Origin: Candidatus Dormiibacterota bacterium | GTDB lineage: Bacteria > Chloroflexota > Dormibacteria > Aeolococcales > Bog-877 | Assembly: GCA_027313505.1 (NCBI GenBank) | Contig: DAHVDN010000003.1 | Coordinates: forward strand, 38,374 to 102,373 | Direction of reading: 5' to 3' | Length of the DNA stretch: 64,000 nt | Part shown: piece by piece, positions 48,725 through 59,107 of the stretch | How the letters are laid out: each line of letters begins with the position of its first letter | Numbering within the stretch: the first letter of the stretch is position 1 | Translations under genes and position numbers: made by a program | Notes under the pieces: model-generated | What the model was told of the DNA's origin: nothing | Seen by the model: only the letters and a program-made list of their open reading frames with translations | The model's database searches: none

Positions 48725-50614
48725 ATGTCCGGACAGCGCCGCGCCGTCGCATACCTGGTGATCTTCGCCGCGATCCTGGCGATTGCCGTGATCGCATGGC
48801 GCATGGCCCCGGGACCCACCATTCCCAGCCAGCCCACCGGGACCCTACAGCAGGCTCTTCAGAACTACCAGCTGAAGCTCACTGGCAAGCCCGTTCCCTC
48901 CGGAGCGATCATAATCAGCTCCAATCCCAGCCACCGGGCCCAAGTTCTTAATCAGAGTTCGCCAATCGACTGGTGGACCACCACTGGCAAGGAGTACCAG
49001 ACGGTGGTGGACGGCACCGACACCCAAACCTTCTTCAGCGCGTACCACTTCACCAATTACACAGTTCAAAATCCGAGTAACAACGTGTTTCTTCTCCAGC
49101 TTCTCCCCCAGATCGTCATCGTCCTGGTGATTTTGGGTTTCCTCTGGTTCATGATGAGGCAGAGCCAGAGCGGTAACAGCCAAGCGATGTCGTTCGGGCG
49201 TAGTCGGGCGCGGCTGGTTGCGGGAGACAAGCCTCAGGTCACTTTCGCAGACGTGGCCGGAGTCGACGAGGCCAAGCAGGAGCTAGGTGAGATCGTCGAA
49301 TTCCTGAAGTATCCAGACCGGTTCACCTCGCTGGGGGCTCGCATCCCCAAGGGGGTGCTCATGGTCGGTCCGCCCGGTGCCGGCAAGACCCTGCTCAGCA
49401 AGGCGGTGGCGGGGGAGGCGGGAGTTCCCTTCTTCAGCATCTCGGGATCCGAGTTCGTGGAGATGTTCGTTGGAGTTGGTGCCTCTCGCGTCCGTGATCT
49501 ATTCGATCAGGCAAAGAAGAACAGTCCCTGCATAGTCTTCGTGGACGAGATCGATGCCGTAGGGCGTCAGCGCGGCGCCGGACTGGGAGGGGGACATGAC
49601 GAGCGGGAGCAGACCCTCAATCAGCTGCTGGTGGAGATGGACGGGTTCGAGACCAACACCCACGTGATCGTCATCGCCGCAACCAACCGTCCTGACGTTC
49701 TGGATCCCGCCCTCCTTCGGCCGGGCCGCTTCGATCGCCATGTCACGCTGGACACCCCGGACATCAGGGGGAGGGAGGCGATCCTTAAGGTTCACGCCCG
49801 CAACAAGCCCTTGGACACTGCGGTCGACCTGACGGTACTGGCTCGGCAGACCGTTGGCTTCAGTGGTGCCGATCTCGCCAACCTGATCAACGAGGCTGCC
49901 ATTCTTTCGGCTCGGCAGAGCAAGAAGGTGATTGGGATGCACGAGCTGGAGGAGTCTATCGCCCGGGTGATAGCCGGTCCGGAGAGAAAGTCGCGACGGA
50001 TATCCGATCAGGAGAAGCTGGTGATCGCATATCACGAGATGGGCCATGCGCTGGTGATGCGCAGCCTGCCCCATTGCGATCCCCCGTACAAGATCAGCAT
50101 CGTTAGCCGGGGGATGGCCCTCGGTTGGACCATGCAGCTTCCGGAGCATGACAAGGTCTTGGTGAGTAAGGCGGAGCTCACGGACCAGCTGGCCGGGATT
50201 CTCGGCGGGCGTGTCGCCGAGGAGATCCTGCTCGGCGACGCCAACATAACCACCGGGGCTTCTGACGACATCGGCAAGGCCACAAAGCTGGCTCGTCGCA
50301 TGGTCACCGAGTGGGGCATGAGTGAAAAGCTCGGCCCCCTCGCCTTCGGCACGAAGGAGGAGTTGGTATTTCTGGGCCGCGACCTTGGCGAGCAGCGTAA
50401 CTACTCCGAGGAGGTGGCCGGGGAGATCGATCAGGAGGTGCACTCCCTGGTTGACAACGCCTACCTGACGGCCAAAAAGGTGCTTACACTTCGGCGCGGG
50501 ACGCTCCAGGCGCTGGCTGATCACCTGATTGAAGTGGAGTCGATGGACCGGGCCGAAATGGATGAGCTGATCCAGCAGGTGGAAGAGGGAACTCCAAGGG
50601 CCGCCGGTATGTAG
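48725..50614 (+). CDS. ftsH: ATP-dependent zinc metalloprotease FtsH
   Basis: [76 protein letters not shown] zinc motif (HEMGH); ORF open from 48701. Confidence 0.97.
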   Translation: MSGQRRAVAYLVIFAAILAIAVIAWRMAPGPTIPSQPTGTLQQALQNYQLKLTGKPVPSGAIIISSNPSHRAQVLNQSSPIDWWTTTGKEYQTVVDGTDTQTFFSAYHFTNYTVQNPSNNVFLLQLLPQIVIVLVILGFLWFMMRQSQSGNSQAMSFGRSRARLVAGDKPQVTFADVAGVDEAKQELGEIVEFLKYPDRFTSLGARIPKGVLMVGPPGAGKTLLSKAVAGEAGVPFFSISGSEFVEMFVGVGASRVRDLFDQAKKNSPCIVFVDEIDAVGRQRGAGLGGGHDEREQTLNQLLVEMDGFETNTHVIVIAATNRPDVLDPALLRPGRFDRHVTLDTPDIRGREAILKVHARNKPLDTAVDLTVLARQTVGFSGADLANLINEAAILSARQSKKVIGMHELEESIARVIAGPERKSRRISDQEKLVIAYHEMGHALVMRSLPHCDPPYKISIVSRGMALGWTMQLPEHDKVLVSKAELTDQLAGILGGRVAEEILLGDANITTGASDDIGKATKLARRMVTEWGMSEKLGPLAFGTKEELVFLGRDLGEQRNYSEEVAGEIDQEVHSLVDNAYLTAKKVLTLRRGTLQALADHLIEVESMDRAEMDELIQQVEEGTPRAAGM

Positions 50615-50704
50615 CAGGGCGCTTCTAGGCGGCCCCAGCCATGCGTCTCGGCGTACTATTGGCTCGGGCCGTGGACTCGTCCGCAATCCGCTTGGATCCC
50701 TGAG

Positions 50705-51553
50705 GTGACCGAGACGGAAGAAGGCATCGGTTTGGTTGGCGCTGGGCGCCTTGGGTCGGCGCTGGGGCGACGCCTCAGGTCTGGCCGATACCCGGTGGTA
50801 GCTGTCGCCTCACGATCCAGGGTGGCCGCTTCGACCTTGGCGGCTGAGCTCGGCTGTCCTTCCTTCGAGAGTGCCCTGGAGGTGGTGTCACACTCTTCCA
50901 TCACGATCCTGACGGTCCCGGACCGGTCCATCCTTGAGGTCGCCAGCGCGGTAGGCGAGCTAGGTCCTGGTGTGCTGGCTGGAAGGGTGGTGCTTCATTG
51001 CGCGGGAGTCCTGGGAATTGAGGTGTTGTCCCGATGTACGGAACGCGGTGCGGATGTCGGGGTTCTACACCCGCTGGCCCCGGTCCCAGACGGGAATCCA
51101 GCCTCTCTGGACGGCTCATGGGCCACCGTGGAGGCTTCACCGGGCGGCTTGGGCCCGATCCTCACCCTGTGCGAGGAGTTGGGAATCACACCCCTCCCCT
51201 GGAACGGATGGAACCGAGGGCTCTACCACGCCGCCGCCGTGCTCGCCGGAGTCATGCCGGTCGCTCTAGAGGGCCTGGGGGAGGAGGTTGCACTGGCTGC
51301 CGGTTTGCCGATGGAGTCCGGGCCTGCGCTGCGACAGCTTCTAGTCCTCGCAGCAGCGAACACCAAGCGTCTAGGCGCCTCGGGCGGCCTGACCGGCCCC
51401 GCGACGCGGCATGACTCCGAGACCAGTCTTCGCCACCTCCAGTCACTGGCAGGCGTGGATCGGCGGTTGGCCGAGGTCTATCGACTGCTTCTCGAGTTGA
51501 TGTCAGAGAAACAGGGCCAAAGTGCCCGTGGTGGAGGACAACTGGATGCCTGA
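50705..51553 (+). CDS. Rossmann-like/DUF2520 domain protein
   Basis: GIGLVGAGRLGSALGRRLRSGRYPVVAVASRS; VLHCAGVLGIEVL...VGVLHPLAPVPDG; helical C-terminus; adjacent to panB/panC. Confidence 0.82.
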   Translation: MTETEEGIGLVGAGRLGSALGRRLRSGRYPVVAVASRSRVAASTLAAELGCPSFESALEVVSHSSITILTVPDRSILEVASAVGELGPGVLAGRVVLHCAGVLGIEVLSRCTERGADVGVLHPLAPVPDGNPASLDGSWATVEASPGGLGPILTLCEELGITPLPWNGWNRGLYHAAAVLAGVMPVALEGLGEEVALAAGLPMESGPALRQLLVLAAANTKRLGASGGLTGPATRHDSETSLRHLQSLAGVDRRLAEVYRLLLELMSEKQGQSARGGGQLDA

Positions 51554-52373
51554 GGGTCGTCCCATACAGATAACCGATCTCCTTCGGTGGAAGAAGGAAG
51601 GCCGCGCCTTCGCCATGCTGACCGCTTATGACTTCACCACTGCCGCGCTTCTGGACAAGGCCGGGATCCCGGTGTTGCTGGTGGGGGACTCGCTCGGCGG
51701 CACCATGCTCGGTCACCAGCTGCGCGATGGGGGGCCGGACACCCTTCCAGTTACTTTGGATGACATGCTCTCGCATGCCAGCTCCGTCGCCAGGGGCAGC
51801 CGCAACGCCCTTCTGGTCGGCGACCTGCCCTTCCTTACCTACCACGTCGGGCTCGATGCGGCCGCAATGGCGGCTGGGCGGCTGCTCAAAGAAGGCGGAA
51901 TGCAGGCCGTCAAGCTGGAGGGAGGGGGCGCGATGGTGGAGGTGGTCCGGCACCTGACCGAGCGAAGCATTCCGGTGATGGGGCACCTAGGCCTCACCCC
52001 ACAAAGCGTTCACGCCATGGGAGGGCTGCGGGTGCAGGGACGCGAGCCCGAGGTGGCCGATCGGCTGCGTCGCGACATTCGCGCTCTCGAGGAGGCCGGC
52101 GCCTTCTCAGTGGTCCTCGAGGGGATTCCTAGCGCATTGGCACAGGAGCTGACCGGGTCTGTTGAGATCCCGACCGTGGGGATCGGAGCCGGGCCGGGAT
52201 GCGACGGTCAGGTCCTGGTTGTCCACGACATGCTCGGACTAACTGTCGGGCCGGTGCCGAAGTTCGTCAGGCAATTCGCGCACCTCGGGGAGGACATGGT
52301 TGCAGCGGCTCTGAGCTTCAAGGGGGCAGTTGAGCAGGGTCTGTACCCGGACACGGAGCACAGTTACGGGTAA
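51522..52373 (+). CDS. panB: 3-methyl-2-oxobutanoate hydroxymethyltransferase
   Basis: MLTAYDFTTAALLDKAGIPVLLVGDSLGGTMLGH, VKLEGGG, MGHLGLTPQSVHAMGGLRVQG, TVGIGAGPGCDGQVLVVHDMLG. Confidence 0.95.
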   Translation: MPVVEDNWMPEGRPIQITDLLRWKKEGRAFAMLTAYDFTTAALLDKAGIPVLLVGDSLGGTMLGHQLRDGGPDTLPVTLDDMLSHASSVARGSRNALLVGDLPFLTYHVGLDAAAMAAGRLLKEGGMQAVKLEGGGAMVEVVRHLTERSIPVMGHLGLTPQSVHAMGGLRVQGREPEVADRLRRDIRALEEAGAFSVVLEGIPSALAQELTGSVEIPTVGIGAGPGCDGQVLVVHDMLGLTVGPVPKFVRQFAHLGEDMVAAALSFKGAVEQGLYPDTEHSYG

Positions 52374-53271
52374 CGATGCCCGGCCTGAGCCTTTCAAGAC
52401 GGGGGAGGGGCCCAGAATCCTTCGCAGCACCGCTGAGCTGAGGGAGCTGACGTCCCACTGGAGGTGCCAGGGCTTCACTGTGGGGTTGGTACCGACGATG
52501 GGAGCCCTTCACCGGGGACATTTGTCGCTGGTGGCCGCTGCCCGTGCTGGCTGCGACAGGGTCTTGGCTTCGATCTTCGTCAACCCGCTCCAATTTGGGC
52601 CAGGCGAGGATTTTGAACGATACCCCAGGGACTCTCAAGAAGATCTGGCCCAACTTCGTGCGGCCTCTGTCGACGCCATCTACATGCCTCCCGTCTCAGA
52701 GGTCTACCCGGTGGACTTCGCCACCACCGTGCATGTGGCCGGAGCCGGGTTCGATAGGTTCGAGGGAGCGGCGCGCCCGGGGCATTTTCAAGGGGTGGCC
52801 ACCATCGTCGCCAAGCTGTTTTCGGCCACCGGGCCAAGCCGGGCCTACTTCTCTGAGAAGGATGCCCAACAGGCGGTCATCGTGGCCAGGCTCGCTCGCG
52901 ACCTCGATTCGGGAGTTGAGATAGAGGTGTGTCCGATTGTCCGTGATCCAGATGGGCTGGCCCTCAGTTCCCGTAACGTCTATCTGACCCCCGACCAGCG
53001 CCCTGACGCCCTGCTTCTGAGCCGGTGGCTGCGCGAGTGCCAGCTGGCGTTCAAGGCAGGGGAGGGGCTCGCTGACCGGCTTCGAGGCCGGGCTTTGGCG
53101 ATTTTTGGGGATAGAGGGAAGATCAGGCTGGAGTACGCCGACATCGTAGATCCGATGACGTTTGCTCCACTGGAGTTCTGCGCCGCGGGGGCACGCCTTG
53201 TGATTGCCGCCCGGTTGGTTGGGCTGCGTTTGATCGACTCCGCGACTCTCGGCGGCCGGCCAATCCCTTGA
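52330..53271 (+). CDS. panC: Pantoate--beta-alanine ligase
   Basis: VGLVPTMGALHRGHLSLVAAAR, SIFVNPLQFGPGEDFERYPR, YFSEKDAQQAVIVARLARDL; true start may lie a few codons downstream of 52330. Confidence 0.95.
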   Translation: MSRVCTRTRSTVTGNDARPEPFKTGEGPRILRSTAELRELTSHWRCQGFTVGLVPTMGALHRGHLSLVAAARAGCDRVLASIFVNPLQFGPGEDFERYPRDSQEDLAQLRAASVDAIYMPPVSEVYPVDFATTVHVAGAGFDRFEGAARPGHFQGVATIVAKLFSATGPSRAYFSEKDAQQAVIVARLARDLDSGVEIEVCPIVRDPDGLALSSRNVYLTPDQRPDALLLSRWLRECQLAFKAGEGLADRLRGRALAIFGDRGKIRLEYADIVDPMTFAPLEFCAAGARLVIAARLVGLRLIDSATLGGRPIP

Positions 53272-53339
53272 CAATGCCCTAAGAGAGCGATGGTCGCATC
53301 TACCGTTGGCGGCATCCCAAGCGATCGCCGAGACAGGAC

Positions 53340-53534
53340 TCAGCGCCCTGTGGGGCCCGAGAACCCGGCACGCCTGGTCTCGCTTGGTTCCTGCGCACGG
53401 CGCACGATATATCGAATCCCCTGAGGGGTCGACAGCGCCTGGAACAGGTCGAAGCCGTCCTCCCTGCACACTTGATTCACCTCCTCCAGAGTGTCCATCT
53501 GTTTGTACTCGTACACCGTGCGGGGTGGGTTCAT
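53340..53534 (-). CDS. Small protein, tentatively DUF4177-like
   Basis: MNPPRTVYEYKQMDTLEEVNQVCREDGFDLFQALSTPQGIRYIVRRAQ; short single-domain pattern. Confidence 0.45.
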   Translation of the reverse strand: MNPPRTVYEYKQMDTLEEVNQVCREDGFDLFQALSTPQGIRYIVRRAQEPSETRRAGFSGPTGR

Positions 53535-53682
53535 GGCCAACCTAGGTCCTCCTTGGGAAGATGGTCGTTGGGGTGGAGTCGTCCTGTGCCCTCAGTTTGG
53601 CACCGCAACGGGGGCCAGGCATAATCCGGTACTCTTGCAGTGAGCACCGAGAGTTGGCGACGGATCTCAGGTTCGGCGCTGC

Positions 53683-53692
53683 TATACTCTCG
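53683..53692 (+). promoter_or_regulatory. Putative extended -10 promoter upstream of rpsA (approximate position)
   Basis: TGCTATACT upstream of the S1 gene; no convincing -35. Confidence 0.45.
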
Positions 53693-53807
53693 CCCGCACC
53701 GAAGCGCCTTTTGTTGGCGTCGGCTTTCTGCTCTCGGAGGATCTATTAGCCCGTTGGCCCAGCTTGCTACTGACGCGCTCGTTGAGGAGTTGATTACGTT
53801 CAGCTCC

Positions 53808-55184
53808 ATGGAGGAGTACCTCCGCACCAGTGCGGACTCCATTCGCACCCTCACCTATGGCGACATAGTCGACGGAACAGTCGTTAGGGTGGACCCGGAC
53901 GAGGTTTTGGTTGACATCGGCGCCAAGTCTGAGGGCGTCATCTCCAATCGTGAGCTCACAGGTAGGGCCGAAGAGCCCGTTCTCCTGAATCCGGGAGATC
54001 GGATCAAGGTCTACGTTCTCCAGTCAGAGAATGAGGATGGAAATGTCGTCCTCAGTCTTCGCCGGGCAAGAGCCGAGGGCATCTGGGCCAAGGCTGCGGA
54101 GAAGGAGAGCTCCGGAGAGGGCGTCGAGGCTGAGGTCAAGGAGCAGAACAAGGGCGGGCTGATCGTCAACATCATGGGGCTGAGGGGATTCCTCCCCAGC
54201 TCTCAGGTGGCTAGGACCCACTCGGGCAATCTGGTGGATCTGGTCGGCGAACGGATCATGGTGAAGATCCTGGAGGTCAATCGCAAGCGCAACCGCCTGA
54301 TCGTCAGCCAACGGGCTGCCCAGGACGAGGACCGCGCCCGGCAGCGCGAGGAGCTTTTCGAGCGACTCTCCGTTGGCGACGTGGTGAGTGGGCGAGTGAG
54401 TGGCCTCACCTCATATGGCGCCTTCATCAATCTCGGCGGTGCCGATGGGCTGATCCATATCAGCGAGCTGTCGTGGGACCGGGTCAGCAATGTGTCCGAC
54501 ATGCTGGCGGTGGGCGATGAGGTCACCGTCAAGGTGATCAAACTTGACCCCGAGCTTTCCCGCATCTCCCTGTCCTTGCGGCAGATGAGTGATGACCCCT
54601 GGGACAGCATCGAAGCGCGCTTCCCGCAAGGGACGATCATCGAGGGCATCGTCACCAAGACCAAGAAATACGGCGCATTCCTTCAGATCGCAGACGGCGT
54701 TGAAGGGCTCCTGCACATCAGCGAGCTGTCCTGGGAGCATGTGGAGCGGACCGAGGACGTCCTTCGAGTCGGCGACAACATTCGCGTGGTCGTGCTGCAG
54801 GCTGACCGGACCCGTCGGCGCATTTCACTGTCCTACCGGCAGCTTCTCCCCAGGCCGGACCACATCCCAGCTGACGATGACCAAGCTGAGGGGGTCTACT
54901 CGGCTGCGGCAGATTACGAGCCGGATGACCTGGACGACGATCCGAGGGAGACGGGGTCTTCCGAAGTTCCAGTCGAGGCCGTTGCCTCAGCGGAGGGTGA
55001 GCCTGCCGATCCCGAGGCGATCGAGGAGAGCGGAGTGCCTCCCACTGAGGCCATGGACGAGGATGAGGGCGCGGTGGTCACAGACAGCGCTGAGACCATG
55101 GCGGCGGAGGAGGGTGAGCCCGCTAATGGGGCTGACGATCCAGACGCCGAACTCAGCGCCGAGCTCGGTCAGGACACCGACTAG
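53808..55184 (+). CDS. rpsA: 30S ribosomal protein S1 (S1-domain repeat protein)
   Basis: Four S1 domains (GDIVDGTVVRVDPDEVLVDIGAKSEGVI; GDVVSGRVSGLTSYGAFINLGGADGLIHISELSW; GTIIEGIVTKTKKYGAFLQIADGVEGLLHISELSW) and acidic tail; start uncertain, ATG 53808 or upstream. Confidence 0.93.
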   Translation: MEEYLRTSADSIRTLTYGDIVDGTVVRVDPDEVLVDIGAKSEGVISNRELTGRAEEPVLLNPGDRIKVYVLQSENEDGNVVLSLRRARAEGIWAKAAEKESSGEGVEAEVKEQNKGGLIVNIMGLRGFLPSSQVARTHSGNLVDLVGERIMVKILEVNRKRNRLIVSQRAAQDEDRARQREELFERLSVGDVVSGRVSGLTSYGAFINLGGADGLIHISELSWDRVSNVSDMLAVGDEVTVKVIKLDPELSRISLSLRQMSDDPWDSIEARFPQGTIIEGIVTKTKKYGAFLQIADGVEGLLHISELSWEHVERTEDVLRVGDNIRVVVLQADRTRRRISLSYRQLLPRPDHIPADDDQAEGVYSAAADYEPDDLDDDPRETGSSEVPVEAVASAEGEPADPEAIEESGVPPTEAMDEDEGAVVTDSAETMAAEEGEPANGADDPDAELSAELGQDTD

Positions 55185-55280
55185 CCGCCCTTCAGGCGCG
55201 GGAGCTAAGGCCCCTAATCAGCGGCGCCCCTACACTTGTGTGGCATCGCGGCCAAGGCTGATCTCCTCAGAGGACATGCC

Positions 55281-56132
55281 ATGTACCCCTTCGAACGTTT
55301 CTCAGAGGAAGCCAAGAAGGTACTGACCTTGGCGCAAGATGAGGCGGAGAAGTCCCATCACTCCTACATTGGTACGGAGCACCTCCTCCTCGGTTTGATC
55401 AGGCAGGACGAGGGCCTTGCGGCCAAGGTGCTGGCCGGCCTGGGAGTTGAGATCGAGGAGGTGCGCAGCACCATCGAGTCCGTGTTAGGGCGGAACGAGC
55501 GCATCCGGGCACAGCAGATCATCCCGACGTCCAGGGTCAAGAAGGTGATCGAGATCGCCTTCCAAGAGGCCCAGCGAATGAGGAACGGCAACGTCGAGAC
55601 CGAGCACCTGCTCCTGGGGCTCTTGATCGAAGGCGAGGGGATTGCGGCGCAGGTGTTGGAGGATCTGGGAGCCACCCTGCAGAAGGTGCGCGGGGAGCTC
55701 GAGCGGGTGGCCGGCTACCCCCCTGCGCCCATGGCGCTGGAGGAGGACGAGAAGATCCCGGCTTCGATAGTCCGGCTTCACAGCCGGCTTCACAGCCAGC
55801 TAGGAAAACCGGTCGCCCCAGAGTCCGGGTGGTACGGGTTGGAGCCGTCCGAAGTAGTGGATCAGCTCCGGAAAATCGGCCAGGGGCGTATCGGCGCTGC
55901 GGCCCGGACCGCCCTGGCGCTGGCGGAGGAGGAGGCGATCCGAGGCAAGGCTGCCACTGTGGAAACTGAGCATCTGCTGATAGGGCTCCTCCGCCAGGCG
56001 GAAGGAGCGGCGGCTCTGGCGATGAAGGCTGTCGGCCTCGACATCGACGACCTGCGGAGGGTGATGGAATCTCTCTCGCCCGCTGCGTCTGGCCCCTCAT
56101 GGCTAGGGGGCGGCGAGTTGGGGCGGGGCTGA
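55281..56132 (+). CDS. Clp_N-only protein: two repeats nearly identical to the ClpC N-domain plus a third, diverged repeat
   Basis: [39 protein letters not shown]...[38 protein letters not shown]...TALALAEEEAIRGKAATVETEHLLIGLLRQAEGAAALAMKAVGLDIDDL; no AAA+ module; SD AGAGGA before ATG. Confidence 0.88.
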   Translation: MYPFERFSEEAKKVLTLAQDEAEKSHHSYIGTEHLLLGLIRQDEGLAAKVLAGLGVEIEEVRSTIESVLGRNERIRAQQIIPTSRVKKVIEIAFQEAQRMRNGNVETEHLLLGLLIEGEGIAAQVLEDLGATLQKVRGELERVAGYPPAPMALEEDEKIPASIVRLHSRLHSQLGKPVAPESGWYGLEPSEVVDQLRKIGQGRIGAAARTALALAEEEAIRGKAATVETEHLLIGLLRQAEGAAALAMKAVGLDIDDLRRVMESLSPAASGPSWLGGGELGRG

Positions 56133-56326
56133 TCGCCGCGATCCATGGGGCCCTGAACCTCTCGGCGCACCAGGGTAGGCGCTGGGTTGAGACTGCTGAC
56201 CTGTTGCAGCTACTTGTGCGCCCCGGCTACGGATCCGCTTCTTTGGTCCTCGACGGGCTTCGGGTTGATCGCCAAGGACTGATCGGGGAGCTGTCCCAGC
56301 AGAGGGGAATGGAGCCCGTCGTCTGA
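56099..56326 (+). CDS. Fourth Clp_N repeat in an overlapping frame; second half of a split Clp_N domain
   Basis: GLIAAIHGALNLSAHQGRRWVETADLLQLLVRPGYGSASLVLDGLRVDRQGLIGEL aligns by eye to Clp_N repeats; overlaps previous ORF by 34 nt in the -1 frame; no SD at ATG 56099. Confidence 0.6.
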   Translation: MARGRRVGAGLIAAIHGALNLSAHQGRRWVETADLLQLLVRPGYGSASLVLDGLRVDRQGLIGELSQQRGMEPVV

Positions 56327-56548
56327 CCCAGGGTTCGCCGGATCTCCCGCGCACATTTTGGCGCCCAGATCACCCCTTTCTCCGCGCGACGCCTGGAGCT
56401 GCTCGGATCGGGTCCGAGGTTCACCCTGGCTCGATTGGGCATAATGCGGGGGTGATCAAAGCTGCGGTCAGTCCCAGACCCGTCCCATTTCAGGTGCCCC
56501 GACTTCGGTCGGCGGACATTGCCCCTCCAGGGGTCGAGGAGATGACGC

Positions 56549-59107
56549 TTGTATCCCTTTGAGCGATTCACGGAAAAGGCCAAGAAGGTACTGACGCTGG
56601 CGCAGGATGAGGCAGAGAAGTCTCATCACTCGTACATCGGTACGGAGCACTTGCTTTTGGGTTTGCTCAGAGAGGGCGACGGTTTGGCGGCCAAGGTGCT
56701 GGCCAGCCTGGGGGTTGAGATCGAGAAGGTGCGCACCACGATCGAGTCCGTCCTAGGGCGGAACGAGCGCATCATCGTGCAGCAGATCATCCCCACATCG
56801 CGGGTCAAGAAGGTGATTGAGATCGCCTTCGAAGAGGCCAAGCGGATGAACAACACCTATGTCGGCACCGAGCACCTGCTTCTGGGGCTCCTGATCGAAG
56901 GAGAAGGGATTGCGGCACACGTGTTGGAGGACCTGGGTGCCACCCTTGAGAAGGTCCGAGGGGAGCTTGACTCCCAGCTCAAGGATCAGGGTCTCGAGGA
57001 TGAGCCGCGCTCCGACCACAAGAAGACAACCAAAACTCCTCTGCTCGACCAGTTCTGCAGAGACCTGACCGAACTTGCTGAGAAGAACCAGCTCGACCCG
57101 GTCATTGGCAGAGAGATGGAGATCGAGCGGGTGGTCCAGATCCTGTCGCGGCGTACGAAGAACAATCCCGCTTTGATCGGGGAGCCGGGCGTGGGCAAGA
57201 CCGCCATCGCCGAGGGCCTCGCCCAGGCGATCGTGCACAAGGAGATCCCGGACTCGCTGGCCAACAAACGAGTACTCACGCTGGACATGGGCGCCTTGGT
57301 GGCCGGCACCAAGTACCGCGGCGAATTTGAGGAGCGCCTCAAGAAAATCCTGGACGAGATTCGGTCGTCCAAGGAGGTCGTACTCTTCATCGACGAGCTC
57401 CACACGCTTGTGGGCGCAGGTGCGGCCGAGGGGGCGATCGACGCCGCCAACATCCTCAAGCCGGCGCTGGCCAGAGGAGAGATCCAGTGCATAGGGGCAA
57501 CCACCCTCAACGAGTACCGCAAGTACATTGAGAAGGACGCTGCCTTAGAGCGCCGCTTCCAGCCGGTCTACGTCGACGAGCCCAAGCTCGAAGAGACGGT
57601 AGAGATTCTCTCGGGAGTCCGGTCGCTGTACGAACAGCACCACCGAGTGACGATCACAAACGACGCCCTCCGGGCGGCCGCGGAGCTGTCCGGTCGATAT
57701 GTGAGCGACCGTTCGTGGCCAGACAAGGCTATCGATTTGATCGATGAGGCCAGTGCTCGGGTGCGGATGAAGTTGACGACAACTCCTCCGGAGCTGAGAG
57801 CCAAGCAACGGCACATCCGCTCCCTGCAGACGCGAAAGGAGGAGTCGGTCGAGAGTCACGACACGGACGCCGCCGGCAAGATCGACATTGAGCTCAAGCA
57901 GCTCAAGGACGAATATGCGACGGAAGAGGCCGCCTGGCGGGACGAGCTTGGTCAGACGGTGGCCACAGTGACCGATCAGAACATAGCCGACATCGTCTCC
58001 TCGTGGACCGGAATTCCCGTTAGCCGATTGGTCGAAGCGGAGACCAAACGGCTGCTGGGGATGGAGGACGAGATTCACCAGCGCCTCATCGGGCAGGAGG
58101 AGGCGGTCAGGGTGATCTGTCAGGCGGTCCGCAGGTCACGGGCCGGGCTGAAGGATCCCAAGCGCCCGATCGGGTCCTTCATCTTCCTCGGTCCCACCGG
58201 GGTCGGCAAGACCGAGCTGGCTCGCAGCCTTGCTGCCTTTCTCTTCGACAGTGAGGATGCTCTGATTCGTCTGGATATGTCCGAGTTCGCAGAGCGCCAC
58301 AGCACTGCTCGCCTGGTGGGTTCGCCTCCCGGCTATGTGGGATATGACGAGGGGGGGCAACTCACAGAGGCCGTCCGTCGGCGTCCTTACAGCGTGGTGC
58401 TCTTTGATGAGATCGAGAAGGCGCATCCGGACTTCTTCAACATGCTGTTGCAAATCCTCGAGGACGGGCGGTTGACCGACGCCAAGGGAAAGGTGGTCAA
58501 CTTCGCCAATACGATCGTGATCATGACCAGCAACCTCGGGATCCAAGGGGTCGGAACCAACATCTCGATGGGCTTCCAGACCGGGGTGCCTGGAGTGAAC
58601 GGGGAGGACCACGAGCATTCCAAGATGAGGGAGCGCATCACTGACGAATTGAAGAAGTCGTTCCGTCCCGAGTTCCTCAACCGCGTCGATTCGGTCATCG
58701 TCTTTCACCGACTTCGCCAGCAGGAGACTCGGCAGATCGTCGAGCTGATGCTGGTTCGGGTGCGTGAGCACCTGAAGCGCCAGGGGCTCAGCCTGCTGGT
58801 GACAGATGAGGCGAAGGACAAGCTGGTTGAGTTGGGCTTCGACAAGGTCTATGGGGCCAGGCCACTTCGCCGCACCATCCAGACTGAGATAGAGGATCCA
58901 CTTAGCGAAGCCTTGCTTGAGACGCAGTACTCCCTGGGCGACCTCGTCACCATCGATGTAGAGGAAGGCAAGATCGGGACTCACGTCGTCCCGGGTCCTC
59001 CGCCCCCCGATGAGCCGCCAGCCATGGAAAGATTGCCGTCCGCCGCAGAGCCAGCCGGAGCCGGTGCGCCCGGAACCGGTGGCGGCGATGGCGGAAACCC
59101 CGCCTGA
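56549..59107 (+). CDS. clpC: ATP-dependent Clp protease ATP-binding subunit ClpC
   Basis: Clp_N double repeat, two AAA+ modules ([40 protein letters not shown]); TTG start. Confidence 0.96.
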   Translation: MYPFERFTEKAKKVLTLAQDEAEKSHHSYIGTEHLLLGLLREGDGLAAKVLASLGVEIEKVRTTIESVLGRNERIIVQQIIPTSRVKKVIEIAFEEAKRMNNTYVGTEHLLLGLLIEGEGIAAHVLEDLGATLEKVRGELDSQLKDQGLEDEPRSDHKKTTKTPLLDQFCRDLTELAEKNQLDPVIGREMEIERVVQILSRRTKNNPALIGEPGVGKTAIAEGLAQAIVHKEIPDSLANKRVLTLDMGALVAGTKYRGEFEERLKKILDEIRSSKEVVLFIDELHTLVGAGAAEGAIDAANILKPALARGEIQCIGATTLNEYRKYIEKDAALERRFQPVYVDEPKLEETVEILSGVRSLYEQHHRVTITNDALRAAAELSGRYVSDRSWPDKAIDLIDEASARVRMKLTTTPPELRAKQRHIRSLQTRKEESVESHDTDAAGKIDIELKQLKDEYATEEAAWRDELGQTVATVTDQNIADIVSSWTGIPVSRLVEAETKRLLGMEDEIHQRLIGQEEAVRVICQAVRRSRAGLKDPKRPIGSFIFLGPTGVGKTELARSLAAFLFDSEDALIRLDMSEFAERHSTARLVGSPPGYVGYDEGGQLTEAVRRRPYSVVLFDEIEKAHPDFFNMLLQILEDGRLTDAKGKVVNFANTIVIMTSNLGIQGVGTNISMGFQTGVPGVNGEDHEHSKMRERITDELKKSFRPEFLNRVDSVIVFHRLRQQETRQIVELMLVRVREHLKRQGLSLLVTDEAKDKLVELGFDKVYGARPLRRTIQTEIEDPLSEALLETQYSLGDLVTIDVEEGKIGTHVVPGPPPPDEPPAMERLPSAAEPAGAGAPGTGGGDGGNPA

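Noticed and set aside
49499-50686. 395-aa minus-strand ORF
   Set aside because: Entirely antisense to ftsH; long shadow ORFs are expected in high-GC DNA and the translation shows no family motif
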